From Tricholoma matsutake (lineage: Eukaryota; Basidiomycota; Agaricomycetes; Agaricales; Tricholomataceae), in assembly GCA_026075535.2 (NCBI GenBank), contig AP026542.1, forward strand, positions 11,656,001-11,720,000: a DNA stretch of 64,000 nucleotides, written 5' to 3'. Each line of letters starts with the position of its first letter. The stretch's first letter is position 1. This document shows positions 46,191 to 57,300 of the stretch, in pieces. Both the position numbers and the translations under genes were made by a program. A model generated the notes under the pieces. It was not told the origin of the DNA and made no database searches. It was given only the letters and a program-made list of their open reading frames with translations.

Positions 46191-46263
46191 CCCCTCACAT
46201 CTGTGTGAGGGGTAATTAATGTGTAATACTAGGCCCTCCCCTTGCAAGCTCGAGGGGAGGGGG
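46191..46263. repeat. G/C hairpins near the E2 left end
   Basis: CCCCTCACA-TCTG-TGTGAGGGG is a perfect 9-bp stem (46191-46212). CCCTCCCC...GGGGAGGGG forms a second one (46234-46263). Counterparts exist in E3 (left) and E1 (right). Confidence 0.6.
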
Positions 46264-46350
46264 CTGTAACTATCAATAATAAAAATAAATTAAAAACACC
46301 CACCATGAGCAACTGTTGCTCGTGGCGGAGTTCATCTCTCCCCAGGTTGT

Positions 46351-46715
46351 TATAAGGGCAACCTAAGCCTCTAGCAAAGGGAAATCCGAAGAGAAAACTC
46401 TAAGGATCCCCTTGCTGATGCCCAGTATATGTGAAGACAACAAAAATCAAATATAACCTAAAAATAGAAAAAGGCGGAGATAGGCGGATCAAGGCTGCCG
46501 AATGACATCATACCAAGGGGTATGTGTCGGAAGGGGTACTCCGCCTCTAAATATAAAAGTGTCAACATGTACAAACATGATAGCAAGGGAAAATTAGTAA
46601 TAAAATCTGGAAAATCATAGAAAATGAAGAATAGAAGGAAATGAGGTGGGGAAAAATATAGGACAAACATAAAAAATAGGAACAACACACAGGGCACCCC
46701 CCTAGTCCCCTCACA
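46351..46715 (-). repeat. Gypsy-5 3' LTR
   Basis: 365 bp. On the minus strand it starts TGTGAGGGG after the tract AGAGAGGGGGTGA and ends GCCCTTATA. The end is set where this copy, the 5' LTR and Gypsy-A stop agreeing. Confidence 0.85.
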
Positions 46716-46756
46716 TCACCCCCTCTCTAAGATGCATCGCCCTGATGCATTTGAAA

Positions 46757-47392
46757 TCACATATGACCAAAGTCTGTGACTTGAATGCGATGCGGTGCAG
46801 CAGTGTGCCATCGGTGGAATTCCTTGATTAACCGAGGGGCATTTACATCAGACTCTTCGACCCATGAGTTCTCCTCATACCCATAACCCTTCCAATGTAC
46901 CAAATACTGGAGTTTTCCTCGACACAAATGGCTGTCCAAGATTGACTCGACTTCATATTGGGGTTTTCCCTCGATCACTGTAGGTGGTGGTGGTGGGTGT
47001 GAATGGCATCCTGGGAACGGATCTGGGGGAGCTGGAAGCAATTTGACGACATGGAAGACGGGATGGAGTCTGGACATGGAGGCTGGGAGGCATAGACGAT
47101 AGGCATGCGTTCCAACGCACTTGACAATGGGGAAAGGTCCCAAGAAGTGATGAGCGAGTTTCTTGGATGGATGTGTAGTGGAGACGTCACTGGAGTCAAG
47201 ATAAACTCAATCACCAACCTCATACTGAGGGGTTGGGGAGTGGCGTTGGTTGTAAAATCGCGCCATGTCATCCTTTGCCTTTGCTAAGGCTGCCCTTGCC
47301 TCCTCCAAGCTATCCCTCATGCGTTCTGTGAACTCATTCACCGTCTCGATGTGTGAGGGAGTTTGGTGAGGTTCAAATCCCATGCGTGGATG
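46757..47392 (-). pseudogene. Gypsy-5 integrase C-terminus and chromodomain
   Basis: The frame from 47143 gives P-F-P-I-V-K-C-V-G, L-P-A-S-M-S-R-L-H-P-V-F-H-V (the GPF/LPxxxxxHPVFHV block), then Y-E-V-E-S-I-L-D-S, L-Q-Y-L-V-H-W-K-G-Y-G, N-S-W-V-E-E. This is a typical chromodomain (aromatic cage Y, W, plus N-S-W) thought to guide insertion to heterochromatin. A TGA near 47205 (V-G-D-stop-V-Y-L) and a TGA at about 47390 (T-G-stop-H-P-R) separate it from the integrase core. Confidence 0.87.
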
Positions 47393-48583
47393 TCATCCAG
47401 TGTCTAAGAGGAAATGGGTCTGTTGAGTGGAAGCATGGACATGGTTGTTGTATCCGAACTCGGCCAAAGGAAGGAGATCATCCCAATCGTCCTGGCGTTC
47501 ATTGACAAAGAGGTGGATGTACTGCTCCAGTTCCTGGTTGACTTGCTCCATCTGGCCATCAGTTTGTGGGTGATAAGCGGTTGAAGCAAGGAGTTTGATC
47601 CCCAGGAGTCGGTACAGCTCATGAGTGAACTCTGCCATGAACTGAGGGCCACGATCTGAGAGGAAGGCACCAGGAAGTCCATGTAATTTCCACACGTGGT
47701 GGAGGTAGAGTTGAGCGGCACCTAGGGCACTGACAGTGGTGTGAGTGGGAATGAAGTGAGCGCGTTTTCCCACTGAGTCAACTGTGCACATCACCGCATC
47801 AAACCCGTTTGACTCTGGCAATTCCACCACAAAGTCGATGCTGATGACATCCCAACGACTCTCTGGAACAGGAAGAGGGTGTAGCTCACCAATAGGCTTG
47901 TGACAAGGAACCTTGGTGCATAAGCAAAGGTCACAAGTGCAACAATACTGACCAATGAGCCGTGACATTTGTGGCCACCAATAGTTCCATGAGGTGAGCT
48001 CCAAGGTCTTCCAGCGTCCGGGGTGGCCAGCAATCTGTGAGTCATGGTGTTGGGATATGATGCACCGGCGAAGGTCTGGGTCATTGGGAACATAGATGTG
48101 ATCCCTGAAATACAACAAGTCCTCCTTTTCAGCCCACTCTGCCGCACGTAAGGAAAGGGTCAATCCCTTCCTCAGTTCTTTAACAGCTCGGGTGACAACA
48201 TCCTCATGTAAACCGCTACGGTTTGCACAACGAATGTCATGTAGGATGTCCCGCTCCTCGCCCTGGGGTGCGATGCCTTCCAGTGCCCGAATGGTGAACA
48301 GGTCTGGCTGCAACAGCACAATGTTTTGGTTGTCACCGCTGCCATCCCCATGGTCTGCACGTCGGGATAGGGCATTGGTCTTCCCCATGCTGTGACCCAG
48401 ACGGTGGTGCAAGGAGAAGTCAAATCTAGATAGATACAGGGACCAACGAGCTTGACGATGGTTCAATTTCTTGGCCGTCATGAAGTACTCGAGATTCTTG
48501 TGATCCATCCAAATTTCCACCTTGTGTTGGGCACCCTCGAGGAAGTGTTGCCACTCCTCAAGCGCACGCATTATCGCCAACAT
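47393..48583 (-). pseudogene. Gypsy-5 RNase H end and integrase core
   Basis: A 396-codon frame starts M-L-A-I-M-R-A-L-E-E-W-Q-H-F. RNase H: W-M-D-H-K-N-L-E-Y-F and H-R-L-G-H-S-M-G-K-T-N-A-L-S-R (usual D-A-L-S changed to N-A-L-S). Integrase has H-H-D-S-Q-I-A-G-H...C-T-C-D-L-C (HHCC), S-I-D-F-V-V-E-L-P (D), F-L-S-D-R-G-P-Q-F (D) and D-G-Q-M-E-Q-V-N-Q-E-L-E (E). The D-D-E set looks intact. Ends at the TGA (47390-47392) that aligns with CGA in Gypsy-A. Confidence 0.9.
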
Positions 48584-48607
48584 CTCCTTGTCATGGATCT
48601 TGTAGTT

Positions 48608-50578
48608 TCATTCTACAGCACTAAGGCTTTTGGAGTAGGATGCAACAGGATGCCACTTCTGGTCCTCTGGAGACTGCTGAGACAACACGGTGCCCGTCGC
48701 AAAGTCAGAACTGTCAGCTTCTACACGAAAAGGATGCAAATCATCAGCAAAGGTAAGGATCGGAGCGGAAGTGACCATCTCCTTAAGCTTTTCGAACGCC
48801 TCCTGTTGTGCATTATCCCACCTCCATGCCTCCTTTCCTGTCAAGTCGAACAGTGGTCATGCATGATGTGAGAAATCCTTGATAAAACACTGATAGAAAT
48901 TGATGAAGCCCAGGAAAGACTGCACCTCCTTCTTGTTCATGGGCATCGGCCAAGCTGTGACCCCATTTACCTTGATAGGATCCATCTCCACTTGACCCTC
49001 CAAGATAATCAGGCTGAGGTACTCAATCTTGGTCCTTTTGAACTCGCATTTGTCCTGACGAAGGTAGAGTTTGTACCGTCGAAGTTGCTCTAGGACGAGG
49101 CGTGTGATGCGACGGTGCTCTTCAACTGTGTGAGTGAAGATGAGGATGTCGTCAAGATAGATGCAGACAATGCCTTCGAGGATGAGGTCATGGAAGATGT
49201 TGTTCATCATGGTCTGAAAGGTGGCAGGGCTATTAGTAAGGCCAAAGAACATGACAAGTGGTTCAAAAAGACCACGGTTGGTATGAAAGGCTGCCTTCCA
49301 CTCATCTCCCTCCTTTATCCTCACATTATTATAGCCCCAATGGACATCGAGCTTGGTGAAGTATCGGGCTCCACAGAGCTGGTTTACGAGTTCGGAGATG
49401 AGGGGTAGTGGGTAGCGATTTTCGTGATGTTGTTGAGCCTTCTGTAGTCTTGAACTGGTCGAAGTGAGCCATCCTTCTTCTTGACAAAGAAAAAGGGAGA
49501 GGCCATGGGTGACTTTGATGGTCGAATACGTCCAGAGGCCAGGTGCTCGTTGATGAACTGGTCCAGCTGCTGTTGTTCTTCCGGAGACCTTGCAGGATGA
49601 AGGGGTTGCGCCGGGGGTGAGTTTGATCGTGTGATCCCATGGCTTGCGCACAGGAAGAGAGTCGAATGACTCCTTGGAGAACACGTCTTCAAACTCATGG
49701 AGATGAGGGAGTAAGGAGTTAGTAGAGGATTTAGCAGCATTGTTTTTGTGGAAGGCCTCGGCGAGGCATTGGGATATGTTTGATGTGGCACACACCTCAT
49801 GCAATGAGCGAATCGCAGTGTAGAAGATCCGATCACCCTCCTCCACTTCCTCTGGGTCCTCATCATCATCATCTGAGTCCAGCATTAGATCAGGAACCCC
49901 TTCCAATTCCACTTCAGGTATAGGCAGGGGTCCAGCATGACACTTCTGAGTACGTCGTATTGCCGCCTTCTGTCCATGATGTTCTTGCCTGGCTTCTGTG
50001 AAACACATCCAACAGCGGGATGGACATTGGCTCATGGTAACCTCCCTGGTATGCCAGTCGACCTCTGGGTTATGGTCTCGAAGCCATGGATATCCCAAAA
50101 TCACCTTTTGCTTTCCTAATTGAGTGACAGCAAAAAGGGCACACTCACTATGATCTTTGTAATGGAGAAACAGGTCTGCAACCTCTCGGATGGCACCAGC
50201 TTCATTTGGGGATCCATCCAAGTTATATACAGGTATTGGATGTGAGAGTGAGCGAGTATTTAGGCGATGTTGTTGTACCAGATGGGAATCGATGAAGAGA
50301 CCAGTCGCACCAGAGACCAGGAGCGCAGAGACACTGAGTATCTGTCCAGTGTCAGTCATCTGCAGTTCGATGGCTAGGTTTAAGGAATGTGCAGAGGGAG
50401 TGGATGCCACAATATACTTGCGTGGAGTAGAAGGAGAGATGGGGAGAGCAGGTACATCTTTAGCCAACTTCGAAGGGTCAGAGAGGGGAGCAGTCACAGA
50501 AATGGATTCATTCTCCAGGGATTCAACTGACAAGACTTCAAAGTGGTTATGGACAGGCAGTGAGGGCGTACAATTCAC
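48608..50578 (-). pseudogene. Gypsy-5 protease, reverse transcriptase and RNase H start
   Basis: The 573-codon frame (50578-48857) begins with a linker and the protease A-L-L-V-S-G-A-T-G-L-F-I-D, where the active-site Asp of D-S-G-A-T-G is replaced by Val. I-L-G-Y-P-W-L-R-D-H-N-P follows. In [11 protein letters not shown] is normal. From about 49610 to 49420 the real sequence ([24 protein letters not shown]) is in another frame, so two compensating indels exist. Then F-T-K-L-D-V-H-W-G-Y, F-G-L-T-N-S-P-A-T-F-Q and an intact Y-L-D-D-I-L-I-F. TGA at about 48854 and about 48606 break the RNase H part. Confidence 0.9.
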
Positions 50579-50581
50579 TCG

Positions 50582-51693
50582 CTGCGAATAGGAAAATCCT
50601 GCTCCTCTACAACTTCCAACTTAATCTCCTCTGCAACTTGATCCTTCGCTTCCTCAACATCTACAAGCGCCAACAAATCTTGCAGGAGTTCGTCTCATCC
50701 CTCGGGGGTGAGCATGCGGATATCCTGACAATGGGGACATGCTCCAGCCGTGTGTCCAGGTTCCCCACAATGGTAGCAGAGATCCAACTTACGTGCATGG
50801 CTGCGGGCTGCATCAACATCCATTGGTACTGGGACATTGACGGCTGGTGTGGGAGTTTGACGAACAGGAATGGGGTTAGGGCAGGGGAGGCTTTGATTGA
50901 AGGTGTAGGGCATATGAGTGGTAGTTGGAGCATGGAATGCAGCATTAAACGCCGCATTTGTGAGTTGGTTCTCATCACAGAGTGAAGCAGCTTCATACCA
51001 AGCAAGGATATCATCGTCCACTGGGCGCCCTTCCAACATCTGTGCAATCTGGTCCTGAATTTCTCGGTTGAGCCCCCATCGGAACTTCACCACCACTGGT
51101 AACCCACTCCCATATCCTGCCATGTCCACCAAATCCTTGAACTCATCGATATAGTCATCCATGGATCGACGTCCCTGGTGGTAAGCGGATGACTCAAGTC
51201 ATGTCACTGCTCGGTGGCATTCATTGAGGGGGCAGAAGTGGCATACAAACTCAGCTCAAAAGTCACCCCAAGTGGAGAAAGGTAGAGAACCGAGTTCTTT
51301 AGTTTGATGTAGGATACGGTCCACATAGAGATAGGTGCGTTCAGATTTCATGTATGTGAAGGCCCAATAAATTTTTGCAGCCTCATCAATGAATTGATGC
51401 GACTGGAGACTAATGTATAACTCACAGGAATTAAGGAATGCATGTCCCTGTGCACGTGCACCATTAAATTCGGTGGAGGGGGACGGTTTGATCTGGGCAC
51501 ATTCCTTAGTGGATGCGTTTGGCAAAATGTCGTTGTTGGGTGTGCTTGGAGTCGTAAAGGGGGAACTATTGGTCGTAGGGTTAGCCTGGAGGGTCCTAAC
51601 GAAGTTTTCAATTGTAGATTTAAGCGAGTCGATTTGCGCACGCATTCCAGAAACATCGCTTTCAAGCGCGTCGAAGCGTTCTGATGTGTCCAT
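50582..51693 (-). pseudogene. Gypsy-5 Gag with zinc knuckle
   Basis: Starts M-D-T-S-E-R-F-D-A-L-E-S-D-V-S with a predicted coiled coil (M-R-A-Q-I-D-S-L-K-S-T-I), then the gypsy capsid core (Y-W-A-F-T-Y-M-K, L-P-F-S-T-W-G-D-F). TGA codons follow at 51253-51255 (D-F-stop-A-E-F), about 51196 (V-T-stop-L-E) and 50692-50694 (E-G-stop-D-E), each where Arg is usual. A zinc knuckle C-Y-H-C-G-E-P-G-H-T-A-G-A-C (about 50725-50770) has standard C-x2-C-x4-H-x4-C spacing. The TGA at 50579-50581 separates Gag from Pol. Confidence 0.88.
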
Positions 51694-51859
51694 GTCGCTA
51701 GGGAGCGCATTTGGCGAAAATGGCGGCGTAATAAAGGCGAGATTATCTGGAACGGTGTGTAGGGACTCTGTGGAGCTTTGGGAAGCGTTGTCCAGTCCGT
51801 ACCTGCCTATCTTGGGCAGTGCGTTCGCGATTTTCGGGCCTTAGGGGAGAGTTTTCTAC

Positions 51860-52223
51860 TATAAGGCAACCTAAGCCTCTAGCAAAGGGAAATCCAAAGA
51901 GAAAACTCTAAGGATCCCCTTGCTGATGCCCAGTATATGTGAAGATGACAAAAATCAAATATAACCTAAAAATAGAAAAAGGTGGAGATAGGCAGATCAA
52001 GGCCGCCGAATGACATCATACCAAGGGGTATGTGTCGGAAGGGGTACTCCGCCTCTAAATATAAAAGTGTCAACATGTACAAACATGATAGCAAGGGAAA
52101 ATTAGTAATAAAATCTGGAAAATCATAGAAAATGAAGAATAGAAGGAAATGAGGTGGGGAAAAATATAGGACAAACATAAAAAATAGGAAAAACACACAG
52201 GGCACCCCCCTAGTCCCCTTACA
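51860..52223 (-). repeat. Gypsy-5 5' LTR
   Basis: 364 bp, minus-strand TGTAAGGGGACTAGG...GCCTTATA, nearly identical to the 46351 LTR. Confidence 0.85.
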
Positions 52224-52227
52224 GTCA

Positions 52228-53140
52228 TCCCCTGGCCATCTCGCTCTCATGTCCCTATTCTTCTCCCCCCCGAACCACCCCACGAGCAGGTGCTCATAGG
52301 CATGGGGTGGGTGTCGTCATGGGTGTCCCCACTTGTCGTCGTCTCCCTTCCCCCTTGTCTCCCTTCCCTCTTGTCTCCCTTCCCTCTTGTCTCCCTTCCC
52401 CCTCATCCCCCCGTTGTTGTCATCATTGCCAGTAGTAGTTTGTACCTAAAAAAAGTTGGTTAGCATTGAAAAATGAAATGAGAAAAGGAAAAAAAAAACT
52501 GACCTAGGACCCAAGAGACATTGATGTCTCTTGGGCCTTTTTTGTCTCCCTGTCAGTACCTGCACTATCACACCCCCCATCCACCCTGCAAGCAGTTGCC
52601 TGCAGCAGTTATGGGGGGTGCTGGCTGTTGTTGGGGTTTCCCCTAATTGTCATCGTTCCACCCATTGTCCACCCTATGAGCAGTGGCTCGTAGGGCTGGG
52701 GCAGGTGGTGTTGTTGTTTCCTGTCATTGTCATTGTCGTTAGCAGCCGCTCTCCCCCATGCAAGCAGTTGCTCACACTGGTGGGGGTGGGTGCTGGGTTG
52801 TGGTCTTGCCATTGTTCCTCATTTGGTGGTTTTGGGGTCATTGTGCTGCTACAGCATAGATATAACCTATAATTAATGAAAAAATGTGTTAGCTTAAAGA
52901 AAACATGAGAAAAGAAAAAAGAAAAAACTCACCTGGGGCCCAAACAACTCTATCATTGTTTGGGCCCATTTCATTGTGTGCTGGCATGGGGCCTGTGGCT
53001 GTGGGGTGTTCAGGGGGCAGTGGCAGCAGCGGGATGTGGGAGGGAGGCGTCGTCATTGAGTGGTGGTGGTGGTGGTGGTTGGTGATGATCGATGATGAGC
53101 TGGCATCATCATTGGTGATGCGGCTGTGTTGATTTGTCAT
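52228..53140 (-). pseudogene. Low-complexity cargo ORF with palindrome-ended exons (E2 copy)
   Basis: Exon 1 (53140-52933) starts M-T-N-Q-H-S-R-I-T-N-D-D, has a His6 run and ends M-G-P-N-N-D-R-V-V-W-A-P. Its 3' end is the palindrome 52936-52967. Intron 52932-52867 (GTGAGT plus T-rich tract, GCTAAC branch, TTATAG; 66 bp). Exon 2 (52866-52504) carries dyads at 52758, 52674 and 52585 and ends in a second palindrome (52506-52538, arms AGGACCCAAGAGACAT and ATGTCTCTTGGGCCT). Intron 52503-52446 (GTCAGT...TTTTTTTAG, 58 bp). Exon 3 has a dyad at 52278 and is cut by Gypsy-5; more of it lies at 46270-46345. No known domain. Confidence 0.5.
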
Positions 53141-53189
53141 TACAGCTGGGGCAGTACATAGAGAGACAAAACTATCTACCTGTAATGAT

Positions 53190-53275
53190 ACTTTAGTCTA
53201 ACAGTTATATTGTTGCCTTAAATGTACTTTATCATGTGACTATGAGGGTTCAATCCCTGCGGTAGCCACTGATTT
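53190..53275 (+). ncRNA. tRNA-like module, E2 right end
   Basis: B box GGGTTCAATCCC is canonical. The A box is weak (TTAGTCTAACAGTTA). It points outward. Best supported by its position relative to the five other modules. Confidence 0.5.
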
Positions 53276-53485
53276 TTCAGTCAATTATATAAGCAACTCA
53301 GACAGTCCTAGGACTGTATGAGTGCTGGTCCACTCGGACTCTGCTTGGACGCTCGGACCAGACATCTAGTTTGGCAGGACTTTCAGCCAAAGAAGTCCGA
53401 GCAAAGTCCAAGCAAAGTCTGAGCAAAGTCCTTGGACAGTCCGAGTGTCTGAGCAGAGTCCTCTCAGATTGGGAGGGGGAGTGTA

Positions 53486-54021
53486 AAGACCTCACTTTGC
53501 TGCACATGTATGTGCATAACCCACAGGCAAAATCCCTTCCATTGCATTGAATGTTGGACCAGCACACACTTCTGCCAGGCTGAGCTATGGGAGGTTGGCA
53601 CATACCTCTTAGTACAGCATCAGACAGATCAGCCCATTTGCAATGCTCTTAACTTCAAAAGAAATACCTGGAGACATTTGAAGAGATGAAGGATAAAGCA
53701 GAGCAAGAGTCAGCCAATTGGCAGGTGATTGGCAACAGCAATGGCAATGGCAATGGCATCGGCATTGGCCCTCTTCACCTGACTTGGCCTCCTCATATTG
53801 TAACCTGGCATCAGGAATGACAGCCAATGGAGTTGGGGCCGAAGATGAAACTGGGGCTAACTCAGCATTTTTTAATCACCTTGATGCCCTTTGGCATCAA
53901 GGAAAGGGGAATATTGATGCTGAGAATAGTTTCCAAGACTTCTTTGATGGCAATGATGAACTTGAAGTTGAACATGGCAATGATGACATCAATGGGTTTC
54001 AACCATATTTGGAGGTCTTTA
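53486..54021. other. Sequence between E2 and E1
   Basis: Contains GGCAATGGCAATGGCATCGGC hexamers (53737-53765) and an open frame 53718-54083 (F-F-N-H-L-D-A-L-W-H-Q-G, D-F-F-D-G-N-D-E-L). The frame seems interrupted by the E1 insertion at 54022. No domain is recognised. It may be a remnant of a transposon-associated gene. Confidence 0.35.
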
Positions 54022-54335
54022 TACTCCCCCCCCCATATTACTATAGGAATCTGATGATTCCGATGATTCCAATCAGAATCTGACCATATTCCAATGTCAT
54101 TTTCACCAGCCAAATTGACATGAAATAGCAGGTTTAGTCCTAGTCCAGTCTGATGCAGTCTGATCAGAATCTGATTGGACCATTGGAATTTCCTAGGAAT
54201 TTCTGACCATAGGAATCACATAGGAATATTCCGAGGTTATGCAGAGACATCAGACAACATAGGATTCTGATAGGAATGATAGCAGCATTGCTTAGTAATA
54301 GTAGAAAAAGTAAACATGCATGGCAGAATTGAACC

Positions 54336-54410
54336 CTGGAGCTCTGATATGATTACATAAACTTACAGTAACAACAAGACCACTACACTAAGTGGTCATT
54401 GCAGGTAGAT
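54336..54410 (-). ncRNA. tRNA-like module, E1 left end
   Basis: Minus strand TTAGTGTAGTGGTC (A box) and AGGGTTCAATTCTG (B box). It points outward to the left tip. The A box matches the E3 right module (GTGTAGTGGT). Confidence 0.6.
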
Positions 54411-55299
54411 GCTCATACTGCACTACATACCGTTTCCATGGGTGTGATGACAAAGCACATAGCCATGTCACCACACCTGCCAGCTCATCATTCTCCCACC
54501 ACCACCACCACCACCAATGATGATGACCACAGCCACCTCCCCACCTCAACCACCACCATTCCCACTCCCACTCCCACTCCCACTCCCATGCTGTCAAGAG
54601 GGGCCAACAGCCATCAATGGACACAAGTGGCCCAAATGATGGAATCATCGTTTGGGCCATGGTAAGTTTTTTTTTTCATTTGTTTCTTGTTTTCTAAACT
54701 AACTAACATCTTTCTTTTGTTTTTTAGGTCCCAAACTACAGGGTAACAATGGATGGACAGATGGACTGCATGTCATTTGGGCCCTAGGCAAGTTTTTTTT
54801 TCCCCTTTGACTTTGAGTTTACACTAACTAATGTTTTTCTTTCATCCTCTAGGTTCTAAGCTGTTGGTAACAGCAAAGGGATGTGAGATGACCCTGACAA
54901 CGCTGCCAGGGCCCCACCACAAACACCCACAGAGACGAAGAGGGACAGGGAGGGAGACAAGGAAGTGACAACAACAATGACAATGACAGGGAGTGGGAGA
55001 CAAGAGGGTGGAGGGGGGAGGGGGAGATGAGGGGCAGTGTTTTAAGGTCCAATTTGGTCCAGTTTTTCGACCGCAAAGTGGGTTAACCAGTCCAGACTGC
55101 AAGCCCAAGTGACATAGACCATAACCAAACTGATAGGACCAGTCCTAATCCATTCAGTTATGGTCCAGAAAACCAGTTTAAACCAGTTTTCATCCCATTT
55201 TTTTGAGTATTAACTTAATTCTATTATATACTAAATAAAACTAATTACATTTACATGCTGCGAGCAGTTGCTCACAGTGGTGGTGTAAGAGAATGAAAA

Positions 55300-55367
55300 A
55301 GAAATAGAAAAAAGAAATAGAAATAGAAATAGAAATAGAAATAGAAATAGAAATAGAAATAGAAAAA
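55300..55367. repeat. (GAAATA)n hexanucleotide array
   Basis: About nine uninterrupted GAAATA units (55312-55367) preceded by related A/G-rich sequence. On the minus strand this is a (TTTCTA)n pyrimidine tract in the same relative place as the T-rich cargo introns, so it may be an expanded, decayed intron. Confidence 0.8.
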
Positions 55368-55434
55368 AACAAATTAAAAAACAAGAAAACAAGTCCACCC
55401 GCGAGCAGGGGCTTGCGAGGCTGGACAGCGGTGC

Positions 55435-55835
55435 TGTTAGGAAACCACCCCATTACCTAATAAAATTTCATTTTATTTATTATTATGTCAGATTATGCTA
55501 CATGACGCCAAATTACACTACACTTTGATAGCATGAGAATTTTATTTGCACACATCAAAATGTACGTGCATGTACGAGTGCATTGGTAACAACAATGTAC
55601 AATATGTGTAACATAGTATATAAACCCTAAATATATGCCTAGGGGACCCCAGTTGTGTTCTCTTAGGTATTCCACCTACGTTTTCGGTGTGAAAGGCCTA
55701 TCTCAACAAACTCACCTATTAATAACTCCTCGCATCAAACCATCAATTCCCCCATCACGAGCGTGGATCCCGCCCCCTTCTTGTAGAGAGAACCCACATG
55801 GTCTTAGCTAGCAGATAGTGGGTGTCGCCCTAACA
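55435..55835 (+). repeat. Gypsy-4 5' LTR
   Basis: 401 bp, TGTTAGGAAACC...CCCTAACA. Contains TATATAAACCC (about 55618), a plausible TATA box for the element transcript. Confidence 0.9.
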
Positions 55836-56321
55836 GAAGAACACAACTGCCCATATCAGTGCGCCTTCTCTTACTTGCACATACATCATTGTTTCACTGC
55901 GCCACATCCAATTACTCATCCTTTCGGCATGAGCCGGAAGTACTTGTATATGCATAATCTACCTTTTCTTTTGTAAGCCGATGCCAGGCCTTGCCTTACA
56001 TTGTGACTGCCAGTGATCGAGAGGCAGCGCTCGTCATTAGGACAGCTGCAACCAGACAACTGATCGGATCTGGTTTAGTTACGATTTACATCACTCTATT
56101 CAGATGACTATTTTAGTTACAAGCTGAATTCAGTGTTATCCCCAAGATCAGGCACTGTTGGAAGGGTATTGATCCGAAGTGTCAAAATAGGTGCCCGACG
56201 AACAACAAACCATTGACGAACCTCGACGAACCTTATCACGTGACCTGTAAACATTTGGAGAGGTCTCGAAGAAAAAATTTTGAATTTGTCGAAGAAGTGA
56301 TTCATCACAGATTCTACAATT

Positions 56322-57300
56322 ATGTCCGAACCTTCAACTTCTAATCCTGGTCCTAATCCTGTTCCCATACCAGCACTAGAGGCGAAAATTGATGCGCTCA
56401 CAGCACAAATGTCACAATTAGTGTCAGTATTGGCAGCATCACAGCCCAGACAAGCAGAAGTACAGCCAGAGATGATAGGAGAAAGAGATGATGAGATGGA
56501 GGAGATGGTGGAGTGGATATTGCAGGAGGATGAGACGGTGGAGAAATCCAGAAATGGAAAAGCACGCTTACCTAAGTACATGCCCTGCAAATCTTTGACG
56601 GTACCATGGAGAATACAAAATCCTTCATCAGCTCTATAGTATTGTACATCCATGGGAGGAAGCCAGAGTTTCATACAGCTGAGTCTAGGATTATGTTTGC
56701 TCTCTCATACATTCAGGGGGGGAAAGCACAGTTCTGGAGAAACGAGGCTATTAATCAAATTGCCACAGGAAATAAACCATTTGCAACCTTCAAGGAATTT
56801 CTGGAGAGATTGGAGGCACAGTTTGGAGACCCTAATCCAAAGGTGACAGCCAATGCTAAATTAAAAACCATGCACCAAGGTTCCCTAACGGCGGATGAAT
56901 TTATTTTGCAGTTCAAAGCAGAAGCTTCGCAAGCGGACATGGGAGAAGCCGCATTGGTAGAGTTTTTGAAAGCAGGATTAAATCCCTCTTTATTCAAGTC
57001 TATCTACCGACTACCTTCTATGCCAGAGAAGTTGGATGAGTGGTATAATTGGGCAATGTGCCTTGACCGGCAATATCGGCAGGAACAGGCGGAGTCAAAG
57101 TTGATGTACGGAAGTAGTAAATTTGGAAAGTCATCTGGAGGAAAGTCCGAGAAAGGAAAGGTGCCCCACTTAAATGTTTTAACTGTGGGCAGTTAGGACA
57201 CATTTCTAGGAGTTGTAGGCAGAAAAGAAAGATTAGGGAAGCTACAATCGAGGAAGTGAAGCCGGAGGAAGGAAAGCAGAAGAATTTTGTGGAAGAGTCC
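56322..57300 (+). pseudogene. Gypsy-4 Gag with zinc knuckle, frameshifted
   Basis: Starts M-S-E-P-S-T-S-N-P-G-P, then a helical stretch (I-D-A-L-T-A-Q-M-S-Q-L) and acidic region. Near 56585 the frame shifts: I-F-D-G-T-M-E-N-T-K-S-F-I continues in the 56606-57196 frame with R-I-M-F-A-L-S-Y-I-Q-G-G-K-A-Q-F-W, F-L-E-R-L-E-A-Q-F-G-D-P-N and A-D-E-F-I-L-Q-F-K, the gypsy capsid core. A second shift precedes the zinc knuckle C-F-N-C-G-Q-L-G-H-I-S-R-S-C (57174-57215). Confidence 0.88.

Larger units (their letters stand above)
46351..52223 (-). mobile_element. Gypsy-5: chromodomain Ty3/gypsy element on the minus strand
   Basis: LTRs (46351-46715 and 51860-52223; minus-strand start TGTAAGGGGACTAGG or TGTGAGGGGACTAGG, end CTTATA) enclose Gag, protease, RT, RNase H, integrase and chromodomain. 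Flanking 5-mers GTTGT (46346-46350) and GTCAT (52224-52228) are both one CpG transition from GTCGT. At least eight in-frame TGA codons and a pair of frameshifts break it. Same family as Gypsy-A. Confidence 0.9.
45804..53483. mobile_element. E2: TA-flanked element with tRNA-like modules, hosting Gypsy-5
   Basis: Tips CACTCCCCCCCCAG (left) and, reversed, CACTCCCCCTCCC (right), each bordered by TA inside TTTA/TAAA. Inward, both ends have arrays of ACTCGGACTC/AGTCCGAGC-like units (45815-45930; 53300-53465), then outward-pointing tRNA-like modules. G/C hairpins lie near the left end. The cargo ORF reads leftward. Gypsy-5 (46351-52223) splits cargo exon 3. Confidence 0.7.

Noticed and set aside
53862..54113. 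Minus-strand 83-codon ORF across the E1 left tip
   Set aside because: Spans an element boundary, so it cannot be an old gene; composition comes from the repeat units.
55435..55835. Solo LTR
   Set aside because: A matching LTR at 61166 and full internal coding region show a complete element.
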